This document shows positions 44,797 through 56,345 of a DNA stretch of 64,000 bases, piece after piece. The stretch lies in assembly GCA_016648135.1 (NCBI GenBank), contig JADDOH010005008.1:1-64000 (forward strand), read 5' to 3'. Both the position numbers and the translations under genes were made by a program. Within the stretch, counting starts at the first letter, position 1. Each line of letters begins with the position of its first letter. Under the pieces are notes generated by a model. That model had not been told where the DNA came from, did no database searches, and saw only the letters and a program-made list of their open reading frames with translations. The DNA is from Agrypnia vestita (Eukaryota; Arthropoda; Insecta; Trichoptera; Phryganeidae).

Positions 44797-45058
44797 TTTC
44801 ACATTCCAATATACAGGAGCAACCTGTCAAAGGTTATGCTGAACAATATCACTCTGGACATTGATCTGTTCCACGTTTCTGAGAGAGTTTTCCGTAGATT
44901 TTCCTACACCTTTGATATGAATGATTTTATACATGTTTTATATATGTTTTTGTTGTTTATATATTTCTAACTTATTTATAACATTTACGAATTAAATTTA
45001 TGTTTGTAATTTAAATGTTATATGAAAAATAAATAAGTTGTATTGAATTGAATTAAAA
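44797..45058 (+). pseudogene. LINE reverse transcriptase last codons and 3' end
   Basis: FHIPIYRSNLSKVMLNNI then LDIDLFHVSERVFRRF in one frame, stop at 44968-44970. After a short 3' UTR comes TGTATTGAATTGAATTAAAA, a usual tail of insect LINEs. Confidence 0.7.
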
Positions 45059-47254
45059 TCATTAATTTAACCTTGCAACATATGCATTCAATGAACGTTT
45101 GTCCTATTTTATGATCGGTCAGATTTTTGAAGATGCACATGATACACATATTCCCGTTCAAATATTCTGTTTAAAATCAGGAATCTTATCTCCATACGGA
45201 TCACAATCTAAACATTTTCAGCCCAGAATTCAAGCAGTTTCCTACCCATAAAATATAATGTTTTCAGTATATTACACCCTGTGTATTTGTACATGTCGCA
45301 CGCGACACCTTTGTGTCCGCCCTGCCGGCACGACACCTGCACGCCACTGTTAAAAAGCCTTCTTTACGGTCAGGTCAGCGCAATATACAGCTGGAAAATA
45401 TGTAAACATATGAAAATGGTGCATTATTTATTTAACCAGGGACGGCTAAAGCTCATAAAAAGTTGCCTCTAAATGCCGCAGGTAGGACGTTGTAGTTATA
45501 TTCACAAAACTAAATAATTAAAATAATTTTAAATATCAAAAATCGACCCAATATAGCCACAATACTATCGAAAACTTTTATATTATACAGTGGGGTCCTG
45601 TAAAGCAAACACAAGCTGATTTTTATAATAGTTATCCTTTCTTAATTGTTATTTTGAACGATAGAAGAAAAACAGTTTTTTTTTATGAAAAAGTTGTGTT
45701 TAGATAATCCCTCACAAATAACCCATTTTTACTGAATTCTCCATCACACTGAGGCTCCGTTTCATTACTTCAGACATTTTAATTAAGTTATTGGATCATT
45801 TCGGGAGCATAAGCATAGACCTATTCATATTTCAGAGGTAAGTTTATAAAACTCAATAATCACAAATATGATAATAAAAATACTTTAGATTTTTATTTCT
45901 ACTTTTATAATTTTATTGAGTCGTAATTTGCCTTATGAGGGCATTATCAATCTACATATTTTACACACAAGAACTCATATTTATGAAAACTATTAAAATT
46001 GAACTGCTGTATATAGGTAAATTCAATAATTTATGTAGGTTTTCGTATTTCGGAACGATTTTAAGAAATACCAAGAAGCACATTGACAAGAAAAAAGTTG
46101 CCACCAAGAAGTAATTAATTATAAAACAAATTTCAAAACATTAAAATCATATTATTGCACATAAGAGAATGGTATTATTTTATATGTAATGTTGGTATTG
46201 GTATTTCTCTACATATAAGGGAATTAGAAAACTTATTAATATATTTATTTGACTCCACCTTTAAAGACAATTGTAACTGTATATTTCTCATTAATATAAT
46301 CAATTTTAGATTATAAAATTATTGGGTGGGAAGCATATTATAAAATTTCTCTAAATACTTTATTAACAATCCAAAAAAGTGTTATCAAAATTATATTTAA
46401 AAATCGTAGAATCTACGTATCTTTCAATCAATCTTTTCATTTCAGGCATTTTGAAGAATTTTTTAAAGAGTGTCTTTTATCATTATATTTAAGGAAAAAT
46501 AAAAATTTTAAACAGGAAATTTTTTGTCTTTATCATATAAATATCAATATAATAATGCAGCAAAAACTACAATTTTTTTGGAAAAAAATAAACATTTTAA
46601 TTAACTACCTGCAAAATTATATAATATTCCAAATCTTAAATTATTCTAAAACGAACTAAAAAAATATATAAAATAAACTCATTTTTATTTCCAATAATAT
46701 TTTTCTTTTGTCATTTTTTAATAAATACCTACTTTAATTTCAGTAAAACATTTCATTTTAATTTTTTACTTTATATGTTTTTGTTATAGATTGATTTACA
46801 TTATTATGATTGTAATACACTGTTACTAAACTCCCTCTGTAAATATGAACAGTTCTGTTCTTTTAGACGTTAAATTGTTTTAACACGGTAAATCTTTATT
46901 GTCCAACTAATTCAATTATCTCATTGTAATTTAGCAAAATTATCTAAAAAAAACATTTTTAGATATTTATGTTAATAATATGTCAATCCACTGCCTCAGG
47001 TTATACAGTCATGACGTTTTCCTTCTTCTAGGGCCCCGATCTCCTCACATTAAGATGCCAGATGCCTTCATTCACCCGAATCATATTTTTTCATTCCGCT
47101 TAGCAGATAAAATCTGAGAAGAAGCCAATCTTCACGAAAAGGATAAAACGAGGACAAAGAAAAAGAAGAGATGTTTATTTCGGAACCACCTTGTTAGTGT
47201 TCGCAGTATTTTTTGAGTAAGTATATTTAAAAAAAATTATAATAATTTATAACT
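45059..47254. other. Long AT-rich spacer
   Basis: 45281-45472 has a locally GC-richer start (CACGCGACACC, CGGCACGACACCTGCACG) but no known product. Nothing else recognised. Confidence 0.35.
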
Positions 47255-47405
47255 GGATTTTTTTTACGTTTCAACAGGCCAAGTGGCCCAATTACAGAAG
47301 CGAAATACATCACAAAACACTTGTGTAAATCACACAGATTAATTGTGACCTCACCTGGAATCAAACCCGGAACCCTCAGTGTGAGAAACCAGAGTCATGC
47401 CCACT
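47255..47405 (-). mobile_element. tRNA-headed SINE, 5'-truncated
   Basis: On the minus strand: GTGGGCATGACTCTGGTTTC, CACACTGAGGG, B box GGGTTTGATTCCAGG, then body text ACACAAGTGTTTTG and GGGCCACTTGGCC. The head is cut after CCCAGTGGG, exactly where the foldback element begins. Confidence 0.6.
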
Positions 47406-47677
47406 GGGAAAATAGGCATGGAAGTTTTTCTGTGCCTCAAGAGGTTATGACATATCATATGGCTGGTTTAAGTGATCACTTTACAAAATTTAACGTTCAT
47501 TTATGCCACCCAAGGTAGATATAACTCTTGTATATAATTTCCAAAATTTTGATAGATTTGAGGGCGATATTGGGTGGAACCGTGAACGTTACATTGTATA
47601 AAGTGATCACTCACACCAGTCACGTGATCGGCCGTAACCCTTATTAACACCCAAAGACTTCCATACCTACTTTCCCA
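47406..47677. mobile_element. Foldback element beside the SINE
   Basis: Outer arms GGGAAAATAGGCATGGAAGT and ACTTCCATACCTACTTTCCC; inner arms AAGTGATCACTTTACAAAAT and ATTGTATAAAGTGATCACT with AACGTTCA/TGAACGTT and CCACCCA/TGGGTGG. 272 bp, non-coding. A target duplication could not be seen. Confidence 0.7.
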
Positions 47678-47789
47678 TATAAATTATGTAATATATAAAT
47701 AATGTAATAATATAAATAATGTAACGAGGCTAAAAAGAATCACGCACTCACGTCAAGTGATAGTTGTTTGAAATGATCACAACACTGGC

Positions 47790-47933
47790 GAAGATTCCAG
47801 AACGGCCTAGCGTAATCTACGGCTTTCGAGAAGCGTCGAGAAATATCTATAAAAGCCTGGAAGCCACGAGAAAGTTCTTTTAAAACTAGGAACGCCTAGA
47901 AGTTTCGATATCAGCATTAGCCAGATATAAATA
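47790..47933 (+). promoter_or_regulatory. Perfect heat-shock element and TATA boxes in LTR-like copy 3
   Basis: GAAgaTTCcaGAA (47790-47802) is an exact three-unit heat-shock element. TTCgaGAAgcgTC follows at 47825-47837. TATAAAA lies at 47848-47854, GAAagTTC at 47870-47877 and TATAAATA at 47926-47933. A start near 47950-47960 would fit the second TATA box. Confidence 0.5.
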
Positions 47934-48214
47934 AAGCGCGCCCGGGAGTAGAGTTGTTGTTGTTTTAGCACGCTTGACAGCGATTACAGAAGCGAAGGCG
48001 GCCGCGAGCTGCGGGCCAGTGCGGCCAGCCGAGCGATAATTCAATAACGAATAATCTGGAAAGTTCTTACGTAGCGAAATAAACCGGAGCGAATAATACG
48101 TGCGGAAATTGGATGGAATGTTCCAGTGAATAGTGAATAAAGTGTTAAAGCGATTATAAAGTGTATATTTATGTCTGATAAATTTAAAAAGTAGTTTCAT
48201 TTAGATAAAATTAT

Positions 48215-48632
48215 ATTTTATTTAGGTAGTTATTGAACTATTTATTGATCTGCGATATTTTTTTATCTGAATATTATTTACAATTCATTCTATCGTTAAA
48301 ACATAATTTATTTATATTTATCATTAAAAGTGTATTGTCTAAAAACTTATTTACCTGGAACTTATTCCTAAAATTGTATTTAGTGATTTGCATTAGTCTT
48401 AATATTATTCTCAATATATTGTATCGTTTATTATTTTTCATGATTAATTTTTAATTAACCGTATAGTGTATAAAGTTTGTTAAATTATATCATATTCAAA
48501 TGTTCACAAAATATTCATAATTTTACTTTAATTTAACTCTAAAATCATCTATTAGGATCATTAATGACCTTTTGACGGTCTGTTTGTTAAAAAATATAAA
48601 AAAATATATATAAAACAAAATAAAATAAAAGC
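48215..48632 (+). mobile_element. LINE 3' UTR inserted in LTR-like copy 3
   Basis: The 3' end, TTAGGATCATTAATGACC, TTGACGGTCTGTTTGTT and (AAAAT)n, resembles the 3' end of the LINE at 25265-25953 (TTAGGGTCATTCTGACC, GTCGATAGTC). It separates two parts of the LTR-like repeat that are contiguous in copy 1. Confidence 0.55.
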
Positions 48633-48755
48633 GTTAAGTTAAATAGTGTTAACCGACTTTGTACGTTTGATTAATTAATTTATCAGTAATGAATAAATCC
48701 GTAATTAAATTCCAGCGTTTTCATTAATTCCTCCAGCAGCCCCTATGAGACTTCT

Positions 48756-49509
48756 ATAATTTAATAATTTATCTTAATCGCCTAGTATTCATTCATCTCT
48801 CGAACACCTCCGAATTATATGTAAAATTGTTGACTAGATTAAGTATTCCATGCGAAACCCAAATCGGAGGATTTGGTCAAATTAACAAATTACGTGCGTG
48901 GCCTAAATGCTGTAGCACCACCTCTCGGTAAGCCGTAGCTCATACACGAATGTAAAAAATTTAATGTGGGTTTTATTGACCTATTAAAATTTATTTTTAC
49001 TACTTGAGTTTGAAATGTCAAGTCGTATAAACAGCACGCGAGTGTGTTGTAGAATGACAAAGGGATAATTGAAACGTGACAAAAATTATGGTTATTAAGG
49101 AAGACACCCTAACCCAACCTAAGCCCGAGGGTATTTTTGGCTTATTTTACGAGCTCGGGTTTGTGTTCGCGTGATCTACTCACAAATATTATTCAGCCTT
49201 TCCGATTGTAAATCTATCCTGACTTAGCACATTCCTCGCAAAATAACTCCAGAATAGAAATACGTGCATAAGAAGAAAAAAATAGCGCGTATAGTTTCGC
49301 GACCGCCGGGCTGCCGGCCGCGAAAAGATTTTGATTGGTCGAAACTGACGCCCGAAGTATTCTACGCCAACCGCTAGCCAGGATTTATTCGTTTTATAAA
49401 TCTGACCATGACAGTTGGAACACAGTTTACCCAGAACAGTAGTTTATCTCCGGCCTGTCGGCGAGTTATAAGCCTATTCTTGCGTTGACGCTAGGGTTGT
49501 CACTTTATT
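48756..49509. other. Spacer, partly GC-richer
   Basis: 49270-49500 has CpG-rich text (GCGACCGCCGGGCTGCCGG) and TTATAAGCC, possibly regulatory. No gene recognised. Confidence 0.3.
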
Positions 49510-49543
49510 TTTACTCCCTTTCTTTTAACTCGTAGCGTTTGAG
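49510..49543 (+). mobile_element. ACTCCC element, terminal fragment
   Basis: TTTTTACTCCCTTTCTTTTA then ACTCGTAGCGT matches the first 30 bases of the family and then diverges. Confidence 0.6.
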
Positions 49544-49827
49544 ATTCCGACGCATAAGGTAGTCACGAATCCCGAAAATGTCTGTAATTAGTATACCTAG
49601 TTTCTGCACTTAGATTGCAAGAACGCTGATTAACATCAACGTAGACTTTTAAAAACTCACAGTCTTTGTGATAATCAACACACCTTTTTAGTAAAGCACC
49701 ATAAACATAAAAAAGGCATTTTTTTCAGGAAGTGCATTTTTTTTCTAAAGCGGCGGCTGCGAGCGCGAATAGCACCGAAGGCACGGCCCTTACTGCCGCC
49801 GCCTTGTGCCCCCATATTCTATGTCAA

Positions 49828-49882
49828 TGTGTGCGTCACAGTGCGTGCGTACACGCGTGCGCCGAGCACGCACGCACACATT
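49828..49882. repeat. Alternating purine-pyrimidine palindromic tract
   Basis: GTGTGCGTC and GTGCGTGCGTACACGCGTGC face GCACGCACGCACACA, so the tract is both Z-DNA-prone and able to form a hairpin. Confidence 0.6.
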
Positions 49883-49895
49883 CTAATTGGTAGCG

Positions 49896-50116
49896 GCCAG
49901 TTTGTATGAAGACGTATTACTGTTCTTAGTATACAGTATAGCATGTGTGTCTGTGTCTTTTCTATTAAGAATTAACATTTTTTTTGGTGTCGTATTCAAA
50001 TCCAATGAAGAATTATTTCACATCAACCTTTCGGAAGAGACAGATCGATCTGTTCCGGATTCGACGACGCCAGGAGAATTGGAGATTGAATCCGCACGCG
50101 ACATGGAAACAGGAAA
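49896..50116 (+). CDS. Candidate first exon, unknown product
   Basis: It follows a CpG-rich tract with initiator-like CCAGTTT. Two frames are open to a donor-like CGCT-GTAAGT at 50123-50131. The more protein-like frame gives NEELFHINLSEETDRSVPD then GELEIESARDMETGKR; in it, ATG at about 50101 (ACATGG context) precedes the donor by only six codons. A second frame starts at ATG near 50008. Splice site, composition and CpG context favour a real exon, but the frame is uncertain and I recognise no family. Confidence 0.3.
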
Positions 50117-51424
50117 ACGCTGTAAGTACAATTTGTCAGCTGTGTACGTAGTTAGGCCTGGTGTATTTAGCGTGTCAGGGGATCAATAATTATCGGCGGA
50201 GATTGGGAAGGAAAATATTTCTTCCCTATCCCGACCCGCGTGCGGTGGTGGCGATTCCGTCCGTCATCGTACACGTGTATTTATATACGCGCGTTAGTAG
50301 TGATACTTTTTCAAATTAAATAAACAGCGCACTTCTCACAGCACAACCACCAGGGAACAACGAAATGCGGAACTATTTGAATGCGAGGAAGCGCAGAACG
50401 AAGCAGCCGCAAGAACTGACAACTAAAGAGATATCCGCAGATTATAGATCCCTGTCGGCAAAGAGGTAGAATCAATTTAGCACAATATCTACCGAGCTTC
50501 GCAGATACCGAGATTCAACACCGTCGAAGAGATTTAGCCAGATGGCGGTAATAAAGTTAAAAACAGATTTGTATTAAATAAATTCACTGTAAACCTCCGT
50601 AGGCATTTCATAGCACAGCATAGCAACTAAAATTTCTAACCTAAAAACGTCGAAGGAAGCATAAATTCAAAAATTAAAGTTTTTACACCATCACATGTCA
50701 ATTGAATATCTAATATTGTTACGGGATCATGTCTGTGAGAGGCAAAAAATATTACTGCATAAAGTCACTGGACACTAATTTAATTGGAGCACTGTTCTTA
50801 AATTCTCACTTAATGTTTCTAGAAACTTCTCTGCACTTTTTGTCTAATTCGCATTAATTATCACTCCTGAATAACTTTTCTCTCATATACCGATGCACGT
50901 TACTTAAATCGCTAAGGTTCGCACTAGAATACTTTTCACTCGTTTGTAGGTACTTTCTTGATTTACTATCGTTGGAATCACATGCGCTAGCAATACACGT
51001 CGCACGATTTCGTTTTCAGCGGTAAAAGCCCGCTGTCAACTATGACACACGCTGTTCTTACGCATCGCGGCCCGTGTATCGCCTTTGTAGACCCGTGTTC
51101 ATGTCGCCTTCTCGATGCTTAAAGAATTTGACGAACCATTCGAAAGATTTCTATAGTGCGTTATTTCTTCAGATTCTATCTCGTTTCAGTATCATTTCTG
51201 ATTTTTTTCAATATATACTATTTCAATATTTTTTTATTTATATACGAAAAATGTAAGATCTGTAGAGGTGTATTAACTGTGAAGTTGTATGGACTAAATG
51301 AGAAAATAAATCGGTCTTAATACATATTGTGAAAAATTATATATACAAATATAATTTAAATATTTGTACACTACTGATAATAGCGACTACTGTAATAACA
51401 ATATTTATTAAATATAATCATATA
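50117..51424. other. Spacer with possible promoter fragments
   Basis: 50225-50345 has CpG-rich text and TATTTATATACGCGCG, and CACCAGGGAACAACGAA recalls 16990-17005. The rest is unassigned. Confidence 0.3.
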
Positions 51425-52018
51425 CTAGCTGTTCGTACCCGGCGTTGATTTGATTGAGTTGTGGGGGAAAATAAAGGTTCCATTGCTTTGCAAAGCCTCT
51501 AATTAAAACAATGTTTCCATTTAATCAAAGGTATGGATTGGATGCACATTTTGAGTCCAATCGGTCAAACGGAACAGATTTTCATCTGAAATATATCAGA
51601 AAGAGAGGAAGGTGTAAAAGAATAGGGGGTAAATGTCACTTATGTTATCCGGGTCCAAAGGACTTCAAATTTCCAAATTTTGAGTCCGATTGGTCAAACG
51701 ATACAGATGTGCATCTGAAATATATCAGGAGTGGGGGAAGGTACAGAAGAATAGGGGCAAAATGTCGCCTATGTTACTCGCCGGGTCCTAAAGAATAAGT
51801 TTCCAAATTTTGAGTCCGATCGGTTAAACGGTACAGATTTGCATCGAAAATATATCATGGGGAGGGTATAAAGTAAAAGAATAGGGAGAAAATGTTGCCT
51901 TTGTAACTCGTTGAGTTCTAAAGCATAAGTATGCAAAATTTGAATCGAATCAGACAAACGGTGTAGATTTGTAAAGAGAACAGACAGACAGACATTGAGT
52001 TTTATAGGTATAGATAAT
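51425..52018 (+). mobile_element. ACTAGCTG-type dispersed repeat with three internal units
   Basis: Opens with TACTAGCTGTTCGTACCCGG and closes with CAGACAGACAGACATTGAG, TTTTATAGGTATAGATA, the known start and end of a widespread insect repeat. Inside are three units of about 115-145 bp, each with TTTGAGTCCGATCGG-like text and AGAATAGGG..AAATGT. The 95-codon frame (51511-51798) spans two units and repeats a C..C motif (KCHLC, KCRLC); it is most likely a by-product of the repeat. Confidence 0.7.
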
Positions 52019-52900
52019 CGAGATTAAAATTAAACGTAAGGTTTCACTTCGACTACGCATGCTCATTGCCAGACACATTTTTTGATAGGAAGGGAAGTGA
52101 GATGTCGGAAGTTGCTCATTTTAATCAAATTCTAATTAGATAACGGATATCCGCTCGGCTTCAGCAAGTGTTCTGCAGATACTAAATCAACTTAATATAA
52201 CAATGTTCCAACACATACTTAACTCAAGTAAAATTGCGTTAACAGAGCATCTTAAAAAATCTTAACTTTACTTTGTTTCTTATTTTCAGGTTAACCGATA
52301 CCAGTATATTTATGTAAGGCATGCAAATTTATCGAAAAATGACATTATTTAGTGAGGGGTCATTGTGAAGGTGTAAATAATATACATTACGATATAAAAT
52401 AACCTATTGAAAAAAATAGTATAACAAAGTAAACGACTTATTTTTAAACAGTAAAAATTATTTTTAATTCAGGTAGGTACATATTTTTATTACAATTTAT
52501 GTTACAAAAGATTCTTTTTTTTAAAAAACTAACTGTAAAAATTTCGTTGTGTCTTCGGTCTGTAACATCTGTAACTTGCTGAAATTACAATTTTAGATAA
52601 CTTTAGATATGAGTGTGACACGCATCGGCGCGCGGCTCGCAACTCGCAAGGGTCGCCCCACCAAATAACACGATCTTGACATTTCAATTTTTTTTTAAAT
52701 ATATTTAGTTTTAGGTGTAATGGAAAAAAGTCAATATAAAAAAAAACAAAAGGCTTTCTATTCATGAATTTTCAGCTTCTAAATCCTGCAATTATTATGT
52801 ACCGTGATTTTTCACGGGTGTACGCTAGTAACTACATATATTTTGCGTTACTTTTCAACTCTCTTTAAATTTTTGAGAATTTTTCAACATACAACAACAT
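52019..52900. other. AT-rich spacer, nothing recognised
   Basis: No assignable feature. Confidence 0.35.
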
Positions 52901-53590
52901 TAATTTTGAAAAATGTAGGTATATTGTTCTTTTAAAATTAATCAAATACCTATACCTATTCAAAAAGTTTTTTAGAATTTCTGATTTCATCCCTTTAATC
53001 AAGGCAAAATACCGCTAATTTTGAAAAATGTAGGTATATTGTTCTTTTAAAATTAATCAAATACCTATACCTATTCAAAAAGTTTTTTAGAATTTCTGAT
53101 TTCATCCCTTTAATCAAGGCAAAATACCGCTAATTTTGAAAAATGTAGGTATATTGTTCTTTTAAAATTAATCAAATACCTATACCTATTCAAAAAGTTT
53201 TTTAGAATTTCTGATTTCATCCCTTTAATCAAGGCAAAATACCGCTAATTTTGAAAAATGTAGGTATATTGTTCTTTTAAAATTAATCAAATACCTATAC
53301 CTATTCAAAAAGTTTTTTAGAATTTCTGATTTCATCCCTTTAATCAAGGCAAAATACCGCTAATTTTGAAAAATGTAGGTATATTGTTCTTTTAAAATTA
53401 ATCAAATACCTATACCTATTCAAAAAGTTATTTAGAATTTCTGATTTCATCTCTTTAATCAAGGCAAAATACCGCTAATTTTGAAAAATGTAGGTATATT
53501 GTTCTTTTAAAATTAATCGAATACCTATACCTATTCAAAAAGTTATTTAGAATTTCTGATTTCATCCCTTTAATCAAGACAAAATACCGC
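52901..53590 (+). repeat. Tandem array, 6 x 115 bp
   Basis: Units begin at 52901, 53016, 53131, 53246, 53361 and 53476 (TAATTTTGAAAAATGTAGGT). They are nearly identical; units 5 and 6 share GTTATTTAG where units 1-4 have GTTTTTTAG, and unit 6 has two more private changes. Each unit carries AGGTATA and TATACCT about 25 bases apart, able to form a small hairpin. The homogeneity points to recent amplification. Non-coding. Confidence 0.97.
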
Positions 53591-54287
53591 TCGCATTTTA
53601 CCTTTAGATAGAAGTTATTTGTAATTTAGCCATAAAGGGAATGAACATGATCAGTGATAGAGGGATCCCTTTAGTCAGTACCTACTCTTACGTAAATATC
53701 GCGGTTAATTCGGATACATCTCTTGCAGTATTTGTACAGGATTTTCGATCCCTATACAATATCCAGTGCCGTGAATAGACATTCTACTATTCAGGCTCAT
53801 CCCTTACTGAAAAGCATTTAAAAGCCTGAGGGCGGCAAATTTAAGATAAACGTAAATAAATAAAAATCTGAAATATTTTACTTCCCCTTTCTTTTTCATT
53901 TAAAAAATTTTTAATGTCAAATTTCAATAGCAATGTGCATGCAATGCAAAAAATAATGAATGAATTACAAGTTTACCAAAAATCAAAAAATCGTATTTTT
54001 TTATATATATCCGATTTATATCAAAAATTGGATATATGTCCAAACTTTTTTCTTCTTCGTTGCACACATCGATTGATACAAACTTTAAATAATTAGGATT
54101 TTTTTTTGTTAATGAATTATTATTTATTAAATAAATGAATTGCAATATTGAAAAAAGCTAATATATGCAATTATTATATATAACTTATAAAAGTTGCTCT
54201 TTCTAATGTAGTGAAATGCGTGTTTGTTTCTTTGAGTGAAAAAAAAACGTATTATATGAAACAAATTAAACTCAAAAACAAACGTAA
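53591..54287. other. AT-rich spacer, nothing recognised
   Basis: Only low-complexity short frames. Confidence 0.35.
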
Positions 54288-54440
54288 CACTTTTTAAAAT
54301 ACAACTATCGCCATCTAGTAACGACCGCAGATATAAAAAAAAATGACCAGAAGTACTTTTTAAAATACAACTAGTGCCATTTAGTAACGACCGCAGATAT
54401 TTAAATAAACAACCTGCACCATCTATTAACGGCCGCAGAA
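54288..54440 (+). repeat. Degenerate tandem repeat, about 2.5 x 65 bp
   Basis: CTTTTTAAAATACAACTA then GCCATCTAGTAACGACCGCAG, repeated from about 54355, with a third partial unit (ACCATCTATTAACGGCCGCAG). It keeps a minus frame open with repeated LRSLL.G..CILKS text. Confidence 0.8.
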
Positions 54441-55429
54441 AGCTTTTTTGGATATATATCGAAAATAAAAATCCACCTATAAACATCGTGATGTCTATCC
54501 GTGGATATATATATCCTCGAACCGTGTCTAAACATTAGAAATCAACAACGTAGAAATCAACGAGCTCATTATCAAGAATTTCTATACTTGTTAATTTCTA
54601 TATTTCTTATTTTAATTTTTAATGTACGTTGTATCTTGATGGAACCATTGTCCCGTTGATAATTCAAGAAATAGTGTTTTTTTTATTATTTTTTTTTTAT
54701 TTATAAGAGACACTGACAGGATAATAGGTACATGATACTCTGATAATAAACATTATAGTGAAGACTATGCCCACTATCCCAATTACAAGTGTCTTTGGCA
54801 CGCTCTAGTAACATGTATTTTTGCAGTTACTTATATATTACACGTACTTTTATGTGTATTGTATATTTTGTGTTTGAATGTAGTGCGATTAGTATTCAAT
54901 GAATGATTGATTTAATGGATCTACAGGTTCATGTCATCGCTTAGAAAATGGATGTTGTGTATGAATGAATTTTTGAACGAAGATAAGGTATCTGCAAGTA
55001 CTTTTGCACAAGTGCAAGCTTTTGTACAAAGGGTTTTCTTTTTATTAATATTGTTACACTCTTATTAATTTTGGATGATTCTAGACTTACATGCGGCTGT
55101 GTAGTTAAAATATTATAAAGCTAAATGCATGTAAATGGTCGAACGACCGAGGAAGGAATGGGGGAACCGAGCGAGGACCGAACCATTACCGATTTGTCCT
55201 TCAATCCCGCTGCGTTTTTCAACTCTGTCGACCCGCTCTCCCTTTAGGGCACGTCATAATATAGGCTTCAGATTACCCCTGGTAGGCCAAGGCCTCCATT
55301 GATCATTTTCCAATTGTAGATTTCTAATATAGATAGGTTTTTGAAGACATTTTCGATCTCTCATTCAGTTAATCTAGTGTAAAACATTATACGCTTATTT
55401 TGAGAAGCTTATCTCTTAAAACAAAGTAT
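54441..55429. other. Spacer, nothing recognised
   Basis: GGATATATATATCC (around 54503) is a short palindrome. No gene. Confidence 0.35.
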
Positions 55430-56345
55430 TGAATTCATTTTTTTATTTATTTAATACATAAATATTTATTTTTTTACAATAAAGATAATGACAGTTTTTA
55501 CAATGGCATTTCTCTTCTACATGAGTAATATAACTCGTAAGTAGGAGAGAAGTATCATTATATTTTAAATATATTAAATAGTATGTACTATGTCCCTACA
55601 TATATGAAGAAAAAAGTAACTAATATGCAATAATCATAATGCAATTATGTGAGATAACAGTAAAATAAAATAATAAGAAGCAAAACATTTACAAATGAAT
55701 ACAGCAAAGAGAAAAATAATGGAAAAATTTAAACTAAGAGGACAATAAAATTATGCAGTATAAATAATATTAAATTAAAAACTATCTATACATAATAATA
55801 TATCGAATTATATAATAATATATTTATTTATTTATTTAATTTATTTAATGTTCATGGAAGACCAACAGCACAAGAAAAAAAAGCATAGAAAACATTGATA
55901 CAATATAGATGGCCAATTACAAGTACTTAGTAAGTAGATTACATATATAATAAAATAAAAATTTAATTAACTCTGGGGGTATTTTTAAACATTTTTCTTA
56001 AAGGTCTCATAATTTGTTCAATCCTCATTTTAACAGGTAATTCGTTTAACCATTTCACACCTTTAAATGTATTTATTAATCATTATAACGTAGTAAATAC
56101 TTCAATTTGATATTATAATTTATATAACGATGGTTATAAATACATAAGATAGACGTAATTAAAAATAAAAAGGCATAAAATTATTCTATAAAAGTGTTTT
56201 TTCTTAGTTTCGATCCGTTTTTCCCTATAATTATACTTCTCAGTCAAATCTGACCCGAGAAACGGTACCGTTAGTACTTTTGAAGCCCCTATAAAGGTCA
56301 AATGTATAGTGATGCTGAGCAGTTGTGGTATGTATTTTTGTGGCA
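55430..56345 (-). pseudogene. LINE C-terminus and 3' UTR, copy 2, interrupted
   Basis: Minus strand at about 56060-55985: GVKWLNELPVKMR, the same block as 12970-12895. The 3' UTR shares CTCTTCTACATGAGT.A.AT, AGGAG..GTATCATTA and ATAAAAATTTAATTA with copy 1. A 228-bp insertion (next entry) splits the C-terminal block. Confidence 0.65.
56072..56299 (-). mobile_element. 228-bp insertion with 7-bp target duplication
   Basis: AAATGTA stands on both sides (56065-56071, 56300-56306), and the related LINE copy at about 12953-12968 is uninterrupted there. On the minus strand the insert begins GACCTTTATAGGGGCTTCAA and ends in TTAATAAA. One frame runs through it (SKVLTVPFLGSDLTEKYNY, REKRIETK), which looks protein-like. 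Probably a retrocopied fragment. Confidence 0.65.

Larger units (their letters stand above)
47780..48755 (+). mobile_element. LTR-like repeat, copy 3, interrupted
   Basis: Landmarks as in copies 1 and 2: CCAGATATAAATAAAGCGCG, AGCGAAATAAACCGG, AGTGAATAAAGTGTT, GCGTTAAGTTAAATAGTGTT, AATTCCAGCGTTTTCATTAA. The middle (48215-48632) is a LINE 3' end not present in the other copies. The first 200 bases are GC-rich and promoter-like. Confidence 0.55.

Noticed and set aside
52901..53590. CRISPR array
   Set aside because: Six directly abutting 115-bp units without unique spacers; ordinary tandem repeat in a eukaryotic genome.
54127..54486. 119-codon minus frame with repeated LRSLL blocks
   Set aside because: Explained by the degenerate 65-bp tandem repeat.
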